Origin: Pleurodeles waltl
Lineage: Eukaryota; Chordata; Amphibia; Caudata; Salamandridae
DNA length: 64,000 nucleotides
Reading direction: 5' to 3'
Assembly: GCF_031143425.1 (NCBI RefSeq)
Contig: NC_090437.1
Coordinates: forward strand, 1,174,936,863 to 1,175,000,862
A program made the translations under genes and the position numbers. Shown piece after piece: positions 33,339 through 44,549 of this stretch; position 1 is the first letter of the stretch; every line of letters starts with the position of its first letter. The notes beneath the pieces are model-generated. The model was given only the letters and a program-made list of their open reading frames with translations, was not told the origin of the DNA and made no database searches.

Positions 33339-34150
33339 CACACAGGTAAGTAGTTAAACAGGAAGTACATTTATTCCAGATTATAAACCCAGTAAAGGAG
33401 CGGTGCTGACACCTCCAGGGGCAAGGCTGCCAGTAACAAAGTGCCGCTGGACAACTGTCCCACTCCGAATTTCTACCACATACTACATTCTAGCCCACCA
33501 ACATTCCATTCTAGCCCACCAACATTCCACCCGGACATGATGCCCCACACAACCCCCTCCCCCCAATGACACAGTCCAACAAAATACAATAGAAATAGAA
33601 ACAAACGAAAGAAGAAAATTCATACAAAGATTACAAATGTATATGCCACTTTCGTTTTCAAACAGACTATCCTAACAGATTCTAATGGAGACTCCCCAGG
33701 AAACTATCCAAGCAGATAATCACGGAGATGTCCAGGTAATTTATTTTCTCTTGCACTGAACCACATACACACCTATTGTCTTTCCTGACTCCAATCATCC
33801 ACTACTCCACCACACACACTCCTTTAAACTCTTCGACTCTCACCCACAACAGCATCCGGGTCCATCCGAACCATACCTGAGCATTTTTAATTGCCCATCA
33901 TATAACCAAATCAACAACAGGTAAGTCAGTTAACCAGGAAGTACATTTATTCCAAATTATAAGGCCAGTAAAGAAGCGGTGGAGACAGGCCCAGGAGAGA
34001 AGCTGCCCACACACTGGCACTGCACTAGAGGCATTCCAGTGGCACTGACCTGAACAGAAAAAAGTGTTCAAGTGCAGAGTCCAGCGAGAGAAGATTCGCC
34101 ACTGAATTACACTGAGTGATACTTCCTTAACCCTACAGCTCTTAAGAGAC
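33339..34150 (-). repeat. Paired direct repeats, possible LTR ends
   Basis: A roughly 90-bp block (GGTAAGT..GTTAA.CAGGAAG then TACATTTATTCC.. and CCAGTAAAG.AGCGG) occurs near 33344 and again near 33920, about 577 bp apart in the same orientation. On the minus strand each includes GGAATAAATG, a possible polyadenylation signal. This layout fits an LTR pair around a very short interior, or a tandem duplication. Confidence 0.5.
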
Positions 34151-34624
34151 ACCGAACTGCTGGTGCCTTAACTGCGAGTAACATGTAGTACACGGACTGG
34201 AACTCCAGCTAAGCTTCTGTGCATAATTTGATAAAATAAAAAAATGCAGGGCCTAGAGCTGCAAAATGCTGTGGTTTCCAAACATCAAGATTGCCTAGTT
34301 TTGATCCCACCTTACGCCAGTTCATTTCAAAACATTCAAATTCCTTTCTCTTAATCTCAGTCTTGCAGGTTCTTTTCTGTCCTTGCTTTCTCCCCTTTTC
34401 ACAGTTTTTTTTATATTTATCTTGCTCCTTTTGTGCATTTGCCTCTTCAGTTGCCAAAAATAAACACCAGAACACAGCACCTGCCATCACGTGTGGAAAT
34501 GACTCCCTGGTCAGCTCGCATTTTAACTTCTCTAAAAGGTAGCACTACTTTTATTGAGGAAGTATCGAAACTTCCCGGCAAGGACAGTATAACTTTAAAG
34601 GCACAGGGCCCATACTTCTCACTA
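34151..34624. other. No recognised gene
   Basis: A 93-codon minus-strand frame (34209-34490) is Lys-rich (EKGRKQGQKR) with no recognised domain. It may be chance or a repeat remnant. Confidence 0.4.
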
Positions 34625-35406
34625 TAGCCCTCATTATGAGTGTGACAGTCTTACCACCACCTGGCCGGCGGTATAGACCGCCGTATTATGACTCAGGCGG
34701 TTTGGCCGAAGCTAAACGCCACACGCCACAAAAGCGCAGATACCATCAGGGTGGTCAGACGACTGGTGAGCACGTCTGGCCCAGCGGCAGTCATAAGACC
34801 ACCAGCGGTAATACAACTCGGCACACAGACAGGCATTTCATGGCGGTCGCATTGCCACAAAAACCCTGGAGGTAGCACACCTGGCTACAGGAATCTCCAT
34901 TCCGGTCACCAGCACACACACCCCCACTCACCTGCACACCTTCATGCACGCACCTCCACACCTTCATGCGCTCACCCCCACACCCTGACATACACTCCCA
35001 CTCGCTCACACACACCCACACAAACACCCTTATTAGCATGTATCTCAATACACACACCTACTCACTTGCACCCCGACACTCCCCCTCCCCTCCGCTTCCA
35101 TTCAGACACACACACCCTTCAAGCACACATACATACACACACGCACACCTATACCGCTACACATACACATACACACCACACCCCTCCCTTCGGACGGCCC
35201 ACCTACCTGTCTGGGCGAGGTGGTCATCCAGGAGGGGATGGGTGACCGCATTTCAACCACCAGCATCGCACTGCTGTGCAGGAACCCCTGTGCCGTATTA
35301 AGTCTCATACTATGGCGGGCAGAGTCCTTTTGGCGTGGCGGTGCTGGCAGTGGTGTCGGATTTCCACCCTCAAATGGGGCGGTCTTGCCAAAGTCGTAAT
35401 AGGGAC
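34625..35406. mobile_element. Non-autonomous DNA element with terminal inverted repeats
   Basis: The left end reads AGCCCTCATTATGAGTGTGA. The right end, reverse-complemented, reads GTCCCTATTACGACTTTGG, so CCCT.ATTA.GA is shared. The left part contains GGCGGTATAGACCGCC, a local palindrome. The ends resemble those of the hairpin-chain element at 46.9 kb (GGGCCT.ATT.TGAC). The middle is a CA-rich simple-sequence expansion. Confidence 0.5.
34905..35180. repeat. CA-rich simple-sequence tract
   Basis: Irregular CACACA and CACTCACAC-type repeats over about 275 bp inside the 34.6-35.4 kb element. Open frames across it are compositional. Confidence 0.85.
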
Positions 35407-35679
35407 CTATGTGTCCAAACGGAAAACCCAGTCTCTTCTCAGTGATGCTGCTATATTTTTAATTTGGGAAGTGCTGGGAGTTGCTACATGCTTAATGGGA
35501 CATTGCAAACTGAGCTACAATACTTGTGAGTGGTAATGATAGAGTCAATTGGTGGATCGGTCCCTGCCTTGAGCATCTTCAGTAAACATGGCACACAGTA
35601 CACCGTGCACTACTGCTGGATAGTAATGTGCTGCATATTTGGATCTTTCCCAGCAGCCACTGGTATATATTACTGTGAG

Positions 35680-36590
35680 AAATTAGGATATTAGTGGAAG
35701 AAGAGGAAAGTACCCACCTCAAATATTAACCACACTTCTCTTCAGGGTGAACCCTTAAAGTCACTAAATTAACCTGTGCTCAACCCCATGGTAGCTATGG
35801 CACAGAGCAAAGAGGTTTTATTAAGAAGCAATGTGTAAACTAATTATGAAAAAGTCTAGCAGTAATAAAGTCAAATACACAACACAAATAAAATACCAAA
35901 CTAATTCAGATGAATAGAGAACATTTGAATAAATAAAATGACACCAAAACAACAAAAATCCAATATGCAGAACTGGAATTATGAGTTTTTAAAGTATTTA
36001 AAAATGGTACCAAAAGGAGTTAAGCACCAACTACAATCCTCTGGTTGTGCTTGACTAGGGTAAGCTTTAAGGCCGACCACGACGGAGCGTGGGTCGGATA
36101 AAAGAACCAGGTTTACCTTCACGCTTAGAAACTATTCTGCAGCAAAGTCTGCAGAGGGCTGTGGCCAAAGCTGAGCTCTCAGTGAAGCCGTCACCAAAGA
36201 CAGGAAAACTCAGAGCGGAAAGAGCTCAGGTTTCGCACCCAAACAGCCCTGAATGTCGACTGGATACAGATGGTGACTTGGTCTGGTTAAGCTTTCTATG
36301 TTCAGATTTACAAACTTTTCTGAAGCTCAGGTTTCCTCAGATGGGCAAGGCTGTTGTTTATGGCCAAAGAGAGTTCAACACCATCGGATGCCATTCAACA
36401 GTGGTCCCACTGAGATGGATTTGCTAATGTGGAGCTGCAGCTCACTGATGACATTTGACTTACAGGCCATGGGTACACTTAAGGCACCATATACTAGGGG
36501 CTTCTAGGTAAGTTTAGTATGCCAATTAGGGGCATACCAGTTTCATCATGGTAAAAGGGGGAGCACGTGCCCCTTACCATTCGTTACGTG
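35680..36590 (-). mobile_element. Internally deleted LTR fragment
   Basis: Its left part (TTCAGGGTGAACCCTTAAAG, CAGTAATAAAGTCAAATACAC) matches the left part of the 29.8-32.2 kb LTR. Its right part (GGGGCTTCTAGGTAAGTTTA) matches that LTR's right part. About 1.5 kb in between is missing. Confidence 0.55.
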
Positions 36591-36879
36591 GGGTAAAGCC
36601 AGCAAACATCTGCAGGTATACCACAGAAAAGGTACAACACTTACTATACTAAACGCGCACTGGTGTTGAATATTAATGATATATAATTTATCGGCTTTTC
36701 TTTTGCTTGTTTGCGGTCTTTGGCTGAAATAAGAAGGCAAAACCTATTGATCATCAGAAGATGTCTTGCATATGTCAAGCTCGGACAATTTGTCAGTGTA
36801 ATTTTACAGTGTTTGTGGTGAGCAGCCATGCATGTCAGATTTGCTAACACCATGGGCCAAATTCAGAAAGTGAAAATAA

Positions 36880-37860
36880 CGTGCACATGGAAGTAAAGTA
36901 CACCAACTTAGAAACATCAGCCCAACACTCTTCAAAGTCCACAGGAAACCACTCGCAGACATCGTAAGATCACAGAACATCAACATAATATCCAACGCCG
37001 GCGGAACACAACTCGTCCTATCACTCTCTGCCGACCCCACCTCAAAAAAGACAAACTTCCACAGCTGCATGAAGAACATCCCCGTATGGATAAAGGACAA
37101 CTGCCTAAAGCTTAACATGGACAAGATAGAAGTTCTCATCTTTGGCAAACACAACGCCCTCTGGAACGACTCCTGGTAGCTCTCTGAACTCGGACCCACC
37201 ACTACGCCAAAAGCACACAACCATGGCAATATCCTAGATAGAAAACTGGTCAAAGCCGTCTCCTCAGCTTGCTACCATACGCTCCGCATGCTCCACAAAT
37301 TCTTAATGTGGCTCCCCATCAACACTAGAAAGACAGTAACGCATGCTCTCATAGCCAGCTGCCTGGACTATGGCAACTCACTCTATGCAGGAACCATTAC
37401 CGACCTCATACAAAGGCTCCAATTGGTCCAGAATGCAGGGGCCAGACTGATCCTCAACTTGCCCATGAGAAACCACATCACCCAGCATCTGAAAGACCTC
37501 CAAAGGTTCCCAGTCTAGAGGAGATGCCACTTCAAGCACCTGACCCCATGCCAACAAAGCCCTCCATGACCTAGGACCCACCTAATTGAGCCAGTCCCTG
37601 CACTTCCACCACCCCCGTAGGAACCTCTGGTCTGCACACCTAGCCCTCGCACACTCCACTGCCACACAGGAGGACACTCCTTCTCCCATCTCGCTGCCAA
37701 AGCCTGGAACCCCCTCCCCCTCCACCATCGCACCTCCCCCTCACTGACCAAATTAAAGGAAGGGGCTCAAGACCTAGCTCTTCAGAAGAGGCCTACACCA
37801 TGCACCTAAATACCCTCGCCGGTGAGAAGCCGTTCTTTTACAAATACCTGATTGATTAAT
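36880..37860 (+). mobile_element. LINE-C: 5'-truncated, diverged L2/CR1-like LINE
   Basis: Same family type as LINE-A and LINE-B but much more diverged. It starts within the RT, just before the catalytic box, and ends near 37860 in TACCTGATTGATTAAT, a worn GATT tail. Confidence 0.8.
36960..37515 (+). pseudogene. LINE-C RT C-terminal remnant
   Basis: This aligns with LINE-A from the catalytic box onward: NIISNAGGTQLVLSLSADPT, then LKLNMDKIEVLIFGKH, LPINTRKTVTHALIAS and LDYGNSLYAG. The last block is QNAGARLILNLP. The catalytic box reads NAGG where intact relatives have YADD, so both Asp are lost. A TAG at 37177-37179 replaces a Trp, and a small deletion follows near 37230. The frame stops at 37516-37518 after RFPV. 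Confidence 0.8.
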
Positions 37861-38797
37861 CTACCTCTGGGAGCATGTTTCTGCACAAAATTCACAAAAT
37901 AAAAACATTAAATGGTGTTCAAGTGTTGATTTACATCAACAAACCCTTTGCAACTATCCAAATTAGGATAGAGTTGCTGCATGCCTGAACTACGAAAGGA
38001 ATAACACTATATATAACATCATGGTTGTATATTGTATGAGTAGCCACATATGCAATGTCAGTGGAAATACCTAATTCTCTGTATTATTTCAAATGGGGCA
38101 TATCATAAATCAACTACAAAAATCACCATGCAGTGACCAAATAAAGTACATAAAACTACCAAATTTTAGGGACAGTCCCCTTTACCTTCTGATGTGTGTC
38201 ATCTTGATGTTAGAGTGCCACTACAACTATCAAAAGAAAAAAATTATCTCTTTCAAGAGGAAGAGAAACTTCACTGATAAGGAGGCAGTATTGGTGTACA
38301 CTGCATCATCTATCTCCCCACAACCTGACTAGCGTGGAGAAACAAGTTGTACAGAATATCGCTGAATGGGCGAATATCTTGATGGTCAAGGCATGCACTG
38401 CGGAAGAAACTCAAATTTTGCCATTTTTACAGCAAAGTCTTTAAGCATAGGATTAGCAAGTATCATCCACACAATAAGAACATTTACAAAAGCCTTTTAC
38501 CAACCTAGGAACAGTAGCACAGCTTTGGATTGCTAAAATACCACCCAAACCAACGTGTAATGAATAAAAGCATCCCTTGACATGTGCTTCGCTCTAATTA
38601 GAGCTGTAAAAATGGTAGTAGGCTTTGTCACTTTCTAGCTCTCCATGGAGGACAGTGTGCTAATCCTATGCTTGAAAACCCTGCTATATAAACAGATATT
38701 TCAGGTGAGCAAAGTCAAAGAGTTGGTGGTGTTTTAGGGTGTCCACATTAAGGAGCTGCTCCTACCTAAACTTGAACTTCCAAGACTTCCATGCTTA

Positions 38798-38803
<6 letters not shown>

Positions 38804-38846
<43 letters not shown>
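38804..38846. repeat. (TA)n microsatellite
   Basis: About 21 uninterrupted TA units. Likely unstable and length-variable. Confidence 0.95.
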
Positions 38847-38848
<2 letters not shown>

Positions 38849-39440
38849 GCTAGAAACTTTACAAAACATGTGCCCTCTTTGGATTATTTGTAGCAAGCTT
38901 CGTCTGGATCTATCAACAGGGAGCTAAATAAGTGGGGGTCCCGAAAGTGATATTTCTCATTTAAATTCCCATACAATTCTTTGTTTCTCAATACAGAAAA
39001 AGAAGTTGCAATTGCACCAAATCTGTTATGAATGTAGAACCTTACTAAAGAAAGTGCCTTTGCCCTTTTATTTAGAGCTTGAGGTGTTGCCCTTTGTGGT
39101 GAACTCTAACTGCACAGTGTATGTTGGTCATTCACAGGGAGTTGGGCACAATGTCCCTTCCTACAGCTAACCCTGGCTACTGTTATTAATGACATCATTC
39201 AAGATGTTTTGACTTATGTTATCAATGATTTTATTGAATTTGTCAAGAGGTACTGTAGTGAATGACAGGTGTGCGAGTTATGGTTAATTTACCGAACCAT
39301 CACTTGTGAATTTCAGTATTTTTTTTTAGGTTTCATTTCGGAAATAAAACTGAACATTAGCTGTGCTTTTTTAAAGTGATTTTCTGAGGGTTTTTAAACA
39401 TATATATTAAGAACTAAAGCTAACTCCAATTTAACATTTG

Positions 39441-39482
39441 ATCTATCTATCTAGATATCTATTTACCTATGTATCTATCTAT
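39441..39482. repeat. Imperfect (ATCT)n microsatellite
   Basis: ATCTATCTATCTAGATATCT followed by further ATCTAT units. Confidence 0.85.
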
Positions 39483-39490
39483 TAAACAGT

Positions 39491-39764
39491 GGTGGTCACC
39501 AATGTTCAGTTATAGTTAGGACGACGTTTACATAGGAAGTTGATTTTTTTGGTTTGTTAATAACTTTGGTGCTGTTTGGAGAATCTTCACAAAACTTTCC
39601 ACACATTTATCCCTTTCAGCTTTTTCCAGGAAAGTGTTGGGGTGATCTGATAAGAGGGGGTTGAGAATAAGGCAGGGTCCCAAAACACAATTTCCCCATG
39701 CAATTTCCTATTAGATCTTTAGACAACACTACAACCAATTTCAACAAGTTTGGCAAAATGCTAA
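39491..39764. repeat. Dispersed repeat, copy 1
   Basis: Shares order and wording with 60690-60940: the CTTTGGTGCTGTTTGGAGAATCTTCAC versus TTAGTGCTGTTTCATGAATTTTCAC blocks, then GTCCCAAAACA, then ATGCAATTTCC. An unclassified salamander-type repeat, possibly a non-autonomous DNA element. Confidence 0.55.
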
Positions 39765-39933
39765 GGGCCTGATTTAGAGTTTGGCAGAGGGAGTTACTCC
39801 GTCACAAACACAACGATATCCTGTCTGCTGTATTAAAATCTGATAATAGCCTATGGAGATCGTAATATGGCGGATGGGATATCCGTCACATTTGTGACAG
39901 AGTAACCCATCTACCAAACTCTAAATCAGGCGC
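39765..39933. mobile_element. Short foldback MITE, Harbinger-like
   Basis: 169 bp with long terminal inverted repeats. GGGCCTGATTTAGAGTTTGG at the left pairs with CCAAACTCTAAATCAGGC at the right, continuing inward through GTCACAAA and GATATCC. It is flanked on both sides by TAA (39762-39764 and 39934-39936), a 3-bp target duplication typical of PIF/Harbinger elements. A second copy lies at 60535-60680. Confidence 0.75.
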
Positions 39934-40494
39934 TAAATCTTTACTCAGAAAGCCTGCTGTTTAGGTCTGGCTTTACCCAAGACCTTTTGATTTTACTAAA
40001 ATAATATGCTTATTTAAAGGAGTATCCAGCCGCCTCTCTTCATCCATTGGTCTGTTGTGCTATTCACATTTTGCTTCCACCCACTACAGTATTCAACATG
40101 GAGCCATGGGTCAGCCCACTTCACGGACTGGTCAATTTATTTTTGAGTGATTGCATTTTGCTGTTTCACAATTAGCACATCTACATACAAATTAGTTCCC
40201 TACAGTGGCAGTGTTTTTGTTTTTAGATTCTAATTACTTTAATGTTGCCCTTTTATTTAGAGCCTGAGATGACAGCAGGATGCATTGAACTCGATAAAAG
40301 CACAAGCCACATTCCACATTTATCAGTTCCTGTCTCCTGCCCTGCTGTTGTAAATTTCTTTTGACGCATTTTTTTGTTTTTCTGACTGATAGTATTTAAT
40401 TTCACCTATGGCTGGTTCTTTAACAAAGTTTGCTCAGGAACAAAATCAGCTTTTACCATGTTTAATGTGCAGCACTTGTAACACTTTTTTAAAA
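39934..40494. other. No recognised feature
   Basis: AT-rich spacer with no coding motif. Confidence 0.5.
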
Positions 40495-41220
40495 TGTCCT
40501 TCTTCCTTCCTTCTTTCTTTCCTTCTTCCTTTGTTTCTTTATTTCCTACTTTCTCGGTTTTTATCTTACCTTCATTCTTTTCATATTTCTTCTCTTTTCC
40601 TTTCTTTTTTCATTTTCTTGGTTTTATTTTCTTTCTGTCTCTTTCTTTCTTGATTTCTTTCCTTTTTCTGTCTTTCTTTTCTTTTTTCTTTCTTTCAATC
40701 GTTCATTCTTTCCTTCTTTTGTTTTTATTTTTCCTTCTTTCTTCCATCTTTCCTTCCTTCATTCTTTGCATCTTTCCTTCCTTCTTCGCATCTTTCTTGC
40801 CTTCTTACTTTCATGCCTATTTTTCTTCTTAATTCCTATCTCTCCTTTCCATCTTTCTGTCTTGTATGCTCTCTTTCCTCAATTCCTTCTTGCCTTTCTT
40901 TTAGTTTCTCTCCTGTCTTTTTCTTTTTTATTCTTTCCTCTCCTTTCTTCTTTTTCAGTCTTTCTATACTTTCTTTATCTTTCTTGCTTTCTTTCCTGCT
41001 TTTGTTTTCATTTTTATTTCTTTCCTTTTCTTTGTGTCATTTTTTTATTTCTTTCTTTTCTTTCCTTATTTCTTTCTTTCTTTCTTTCATTCCTTCATTA
41101 TTTCAATCATTTGTCTGGCTGCTCTTTCTTTCATTATCTCTTGCTTTGCTTCTTTCTCTCATCCTTTGTTGCTTTCTTCCCTTCATGCCTTCTTGCTTGC
41201 CTTCCTTCTTTCTCAAAGGC
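40495..41220. repeat. Long imperfect polypyrimidine tract
   Basis: About 725 bp of mostly CTTT, CCTT and TTCC units on the plus strand with few purines. Two overlapping Phe/Ser/Leu-rich frames are by-products. It could form triplex DNA. Confidence 0.9.
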
Positions 41221-42187
41221 AATGCCAATTGCAGAACGATTGGCTTTTTAGGTCTGTGTTAGTCAAGACATTTTGATTTTACTAAAATGAAATGTGTGTT
41301 ACTTATATGAGTTTTCAGCCACACATAATCTATTTTTTCTGTAGCTGTGTCATCCACATTCTTCTCCAACACCCTCACGCATGTATAAAGGGGCAATGCT
41401 TAAGCCATTTGCTGAGAACACTAAGACTTTCAGAATGCTTGCCTTTCACAATGCCATCAAAACAATGGGGTTGCCCTGTGTCACTAAGAACCTGGGTATC
41501 TAGTGTTACAATCTACAAGACATTCTGTCAGGTATCACAATTTCTTTGCATGAAAAATGGGTGTTATATTATCACATCTATATTAGAAGATCAATGTATG
41601 TTCTTCAAAAAAACTAGGAGAGTGTGAGCCTATACTGACCACTATCCAATACCCCAAAAAGCACATCACCTAAATAAACAGCACACAATGATAATTATAA
41701 CTACTTGGTATATTCAGCATCATATGACCAAATATAAGCATATGATTTTTTCTGTTTCATATAAGGCTGTCAGACATACAAAAATAAAGCAAATGACATA
41801 ACTTGGTGATAAAGTGACACACATTGAGAAAAAATAAGTTTGACATTACATAATACAGACACAGGCTGATTTTAACACGATAAACATAAAGAAATTATTA
41901 CAAACATTCCTGTTCTTACTACTATCAACAGTTCAACAAACACCCTATATCTTTATTAACACTTCTGTAGGATGGTTGACAAAGAACATGAAACAGTAGG
42001 ACTACAGTTGTTGTATCAACCCTATGTGTATGTATTAGTAGTTACACATCACGGCCGGAGTTCCTCAGGACTAGAAGGATGTGGACAGCCCAAATGATGT
42101 ATGATTTTAGGAAAAATTAACTCCTTCAGACCCGGATGGAGTCCACAACACGGATCCACAAGTAACTGTAACCAAATATTCAAAACT
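41221..42187. other. No recognised gene
   Basis: AT-rich. Open frames near 41292-41627 have no recognisable domain. Confidence 0.45.
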
Positions 42188-42472
42188 CTATATGGGGAGA
42201 CCCCTAATGGGGTTAACTTTCCACATTTTTAACCCAGGGTACATATTAAATACAGCAAAACTAGTAATTTCTTCCTGGTCCCCAAGTGATTCAAGGACAG
42301 CTTGCATCAAAAACAAACGGCCCAATGTTTCACAATGAGCATACCCAACCACAAAGTTGTTCCCTTCAGTGTCAGAGAGTATTATAGTAATGTGTGCTTT
42401 TTCAAGACGAAAACATTTGTTTGCCTTTAGTAAGAAAAATTGTAGATTGCCGAACAACCGGCAGCTTTCCAA
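42188..42472 (-). CDS. Unrecognised 94-codon frame
   Basis: An open minus-strand frame (SCRLFGNLQFFLLKANKCFR at the start, LESLGDQEEITSFAVFNMYP near the end) with protein-like composition. I do not recognise a family. No splice or promoter signals support it, and neighbours are repeats. It may be a remnant of a transposon protein or chance. Confidence 0.2.
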   Translation of the reverse strand: MESCRLFGNLQFFLLKANKCFRLEKAHITIILSDTEGNNFVVGYAHCETLGRLFLMQAVLESLGDQEEITSFAVFNMYPGLKMWKVNPIRGLPI

Positions 42473-42529
42473 ACAATAAAGTTTTGCAAAAACTAGACGA
42501 TAACAAGAATTGCCAAAAGACTAGAGGAC

Positions 42530-43400
42530 AATGCCAGAATTATTGACTTTGCCAGTGTTTGTTGCGATTTGGTGTAAATCTGTTCAGCCATTTGCAAATT
42601 AAGCTTCAAAATTATACATATCTACAATGAGGTACTACCGAGGTTTTACCAAGGGAATATGGAGGTACTAAAAGGCAAATAAAAAAATACTGATTGGCTG
42701 GATTCACGGGGCCAAGACCGATCCCGCAGGACTGTGGGATGTGAGTGACTGGCCTCAACATGAAGAGAAATATTGCGCCCACCATTTTAGAACACAGGAA
42801 TTCGGTCCCCATGTCCTGAAAATAAAAACAAAACAACTTATAAGTGGGCAAGGTAGGAGTACCCTGATGCCATAGCTATTGAGGGGGGAGGGTGGCCCCT
42901 GAGAGAATGCTTCTGGGATCAAAGTGAAAAAAAAATTCATGTCGCTGCAGGCTCACGAGATTTAGCACAGAAACTTGGGAGAGTACCTGTGGTGGGGGTT
43001 ATGTGCACAGCACCGGACTGGGCAGCCAAGGATGCCTGGGTGCAGGCCCTTTGGCCACCCACATGCCACGAGCAGTCAAAGGTTAAAATGATGTTATAGT
43101 TAGGTGAAAACGTCAATTAAAATATTACATTGAAACTCTACAAACCACTGAAATTCACCAGTCAGAGTTAACTCTAGGAACTATGACTCACGCCTTTGCC
43201 ATGCGGTGCTTATGACCTCACATATATCATGCGTGTCATGTTCTATAACATAGTGTATAACATCACTGATGACATCTGAAATGACGTCATTGATGAAAAG
43301 ATTGTGCATGTCGATTTTGCTAACTTACTAGCCATGTCTTTCTCCAGTCAACTCTAATCTGTTAAGGAGAAAAACGAAAATATTTACTTTTCTCGCAATG
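42530..43400. repeat. Dispersed repeat blocks shared with 60.9-62.0 kb
   Basis: TTGGTGTAAATCTGTTCAG resembles TCTGGTGTAAATATGTTCAG near 60972. ACTGATTGGCTGGATTCACG resembles CCTGATTGGCTGGCCACAAC near 61095. GGTTAAAATGATGTTATAGT (near 43080) resembles the arm at 61788. Order is conserved, so these are two diverged copies of one element. Confidence 0.55.
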
Positions 43401-43627
43401 TCTTAACCTCCTTTTGTTCACCTTTGTGGTGCTTCTTTTGGCAATAAAACTAATAGTCGTTATCGCCTCCTTTTTTATTTCCTTTCTACAACCTGCGCTA
43501 CCTTCAATTCTGTGCTTGCCTTCTGCTCCCCCTCTCTCTATTCAGCGTGCGCATCACCTCAAACCACAGACTTCAACAGACCCTCACTCACGGCCCGGAG
43601 GAATTATCATTGTTTTTTTTTTTTTAG

Positions 43628-43930
43628 TTCAATGATCTGATGCATCTATTATCGGAGGCCAAAAATGAAGGCCATCTTCATTGGTCCTGTCACAAGGTGG
43701 TTTTTGCACAAGACGTTTCTCTTTCTACAGCTGCTCGTAGCAAAAAATTTCTGGATCTAAGCCCACAACTTAACTACTTGAGTATCAGATATGGACTGCT
43801 CCATCAATCCCTCTTTAAAATCACATTCAAGGATAAGTCCTACTCCTTCAAGGAACCTATGGACTTACAAACTTTTATTAACCAACATAAAACCAAAGCA
43901 ATGGACCTAGGGACATCCTCAATCACTTGA
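43628..43930 (+). pseudogene. L1-type ORF1 C-terminal remnant
   Basis: A 96-codon frame whose wording matches the C-terminal domain of L1/Tx1-type ORF1 proteins. It shows the HLHWSCHKVVFAQDVSLSTA pattern, a basic A-A-R-S-K-K stretch, then LNYLSIRYGLLHQSLFKITF and a final KEPMDLQTFIN helix. ORF1p binds element RNA and acts as a chaperone. The coiled coil and RRM parts expected upstream are not seen. The short run of T before 43628 may mark a junction. Confidence 0.65.
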
Positions 43931-44549
43931 GGGCCCAGTTTAGTGGGGCTCTAATGTTAATTTTCTCTGTAGGTTTAACAGTTTACAGTTATTCAAGTAT
44001 CATATAGCGACTGTTTTACTCTTTTTTCTTTTCTCGTAAAGAAACCACTTTTGTGGAATCCTCGTGTACCTCCCCCCATTATGTCCTCTCTACATCATCC
44101 TAATTGTCTCCCTCCATGTGTTTCACTGGTAAGTTAGTTTTTTTGTTTTTCCTTAATCTTATGCCTCATACATCTATGTGACCAATGTTGCATGTAAGTT
44201 ACTTGGTTTAATAGAATTGTTTATATGTTCTGCATATATTTTTTTTCCCCTCACTGGCTCTTGCTCCTATATGTTTAAATATTATATTTAGCTTACTGGT
44301 GTGCTGAAGTTGTTTTCGCCTTTCTCTCCACTGTCCCTCCAACCTTCGGGGTTCTCTCTTTACTTCTTTTTCCTCTCAGCATTCGTGGATTCCGGTCCCT
44401 GGATTGCCATATCGATGCGCAAGAAATTTTTCAGAGGTTTTGTCCTCCACTTCTTTCCTAAGACTATCCTTTCTTTTTTTTTTTTTGCTTCCACTATCTT
44501 GATATGCCTTGTATTTTCTTCAATTCAGCAACTTTACGTTAATTTATAT

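Larger units (their letters stand above)
37861..39490. other. No gene seen; AT-rich with simple repeats
   Basis: AT-rich sequence with a (TA)n tract at 38804-38846 and an ATCT-type tract near 39441-39482. No coding motif. Confidence 0.5.

Noticed and set aside
34209..34490. Lys-rich minus-strand frame as an ACOX3 exon
   Set aside because: No similarity to acyl-CoA oxidase and no splice signals.
40408..41276. Phe/Ser/Leu-rich 'membrane protein' frames
   Set aside because: Direct translation of the polypyrimidine tract.
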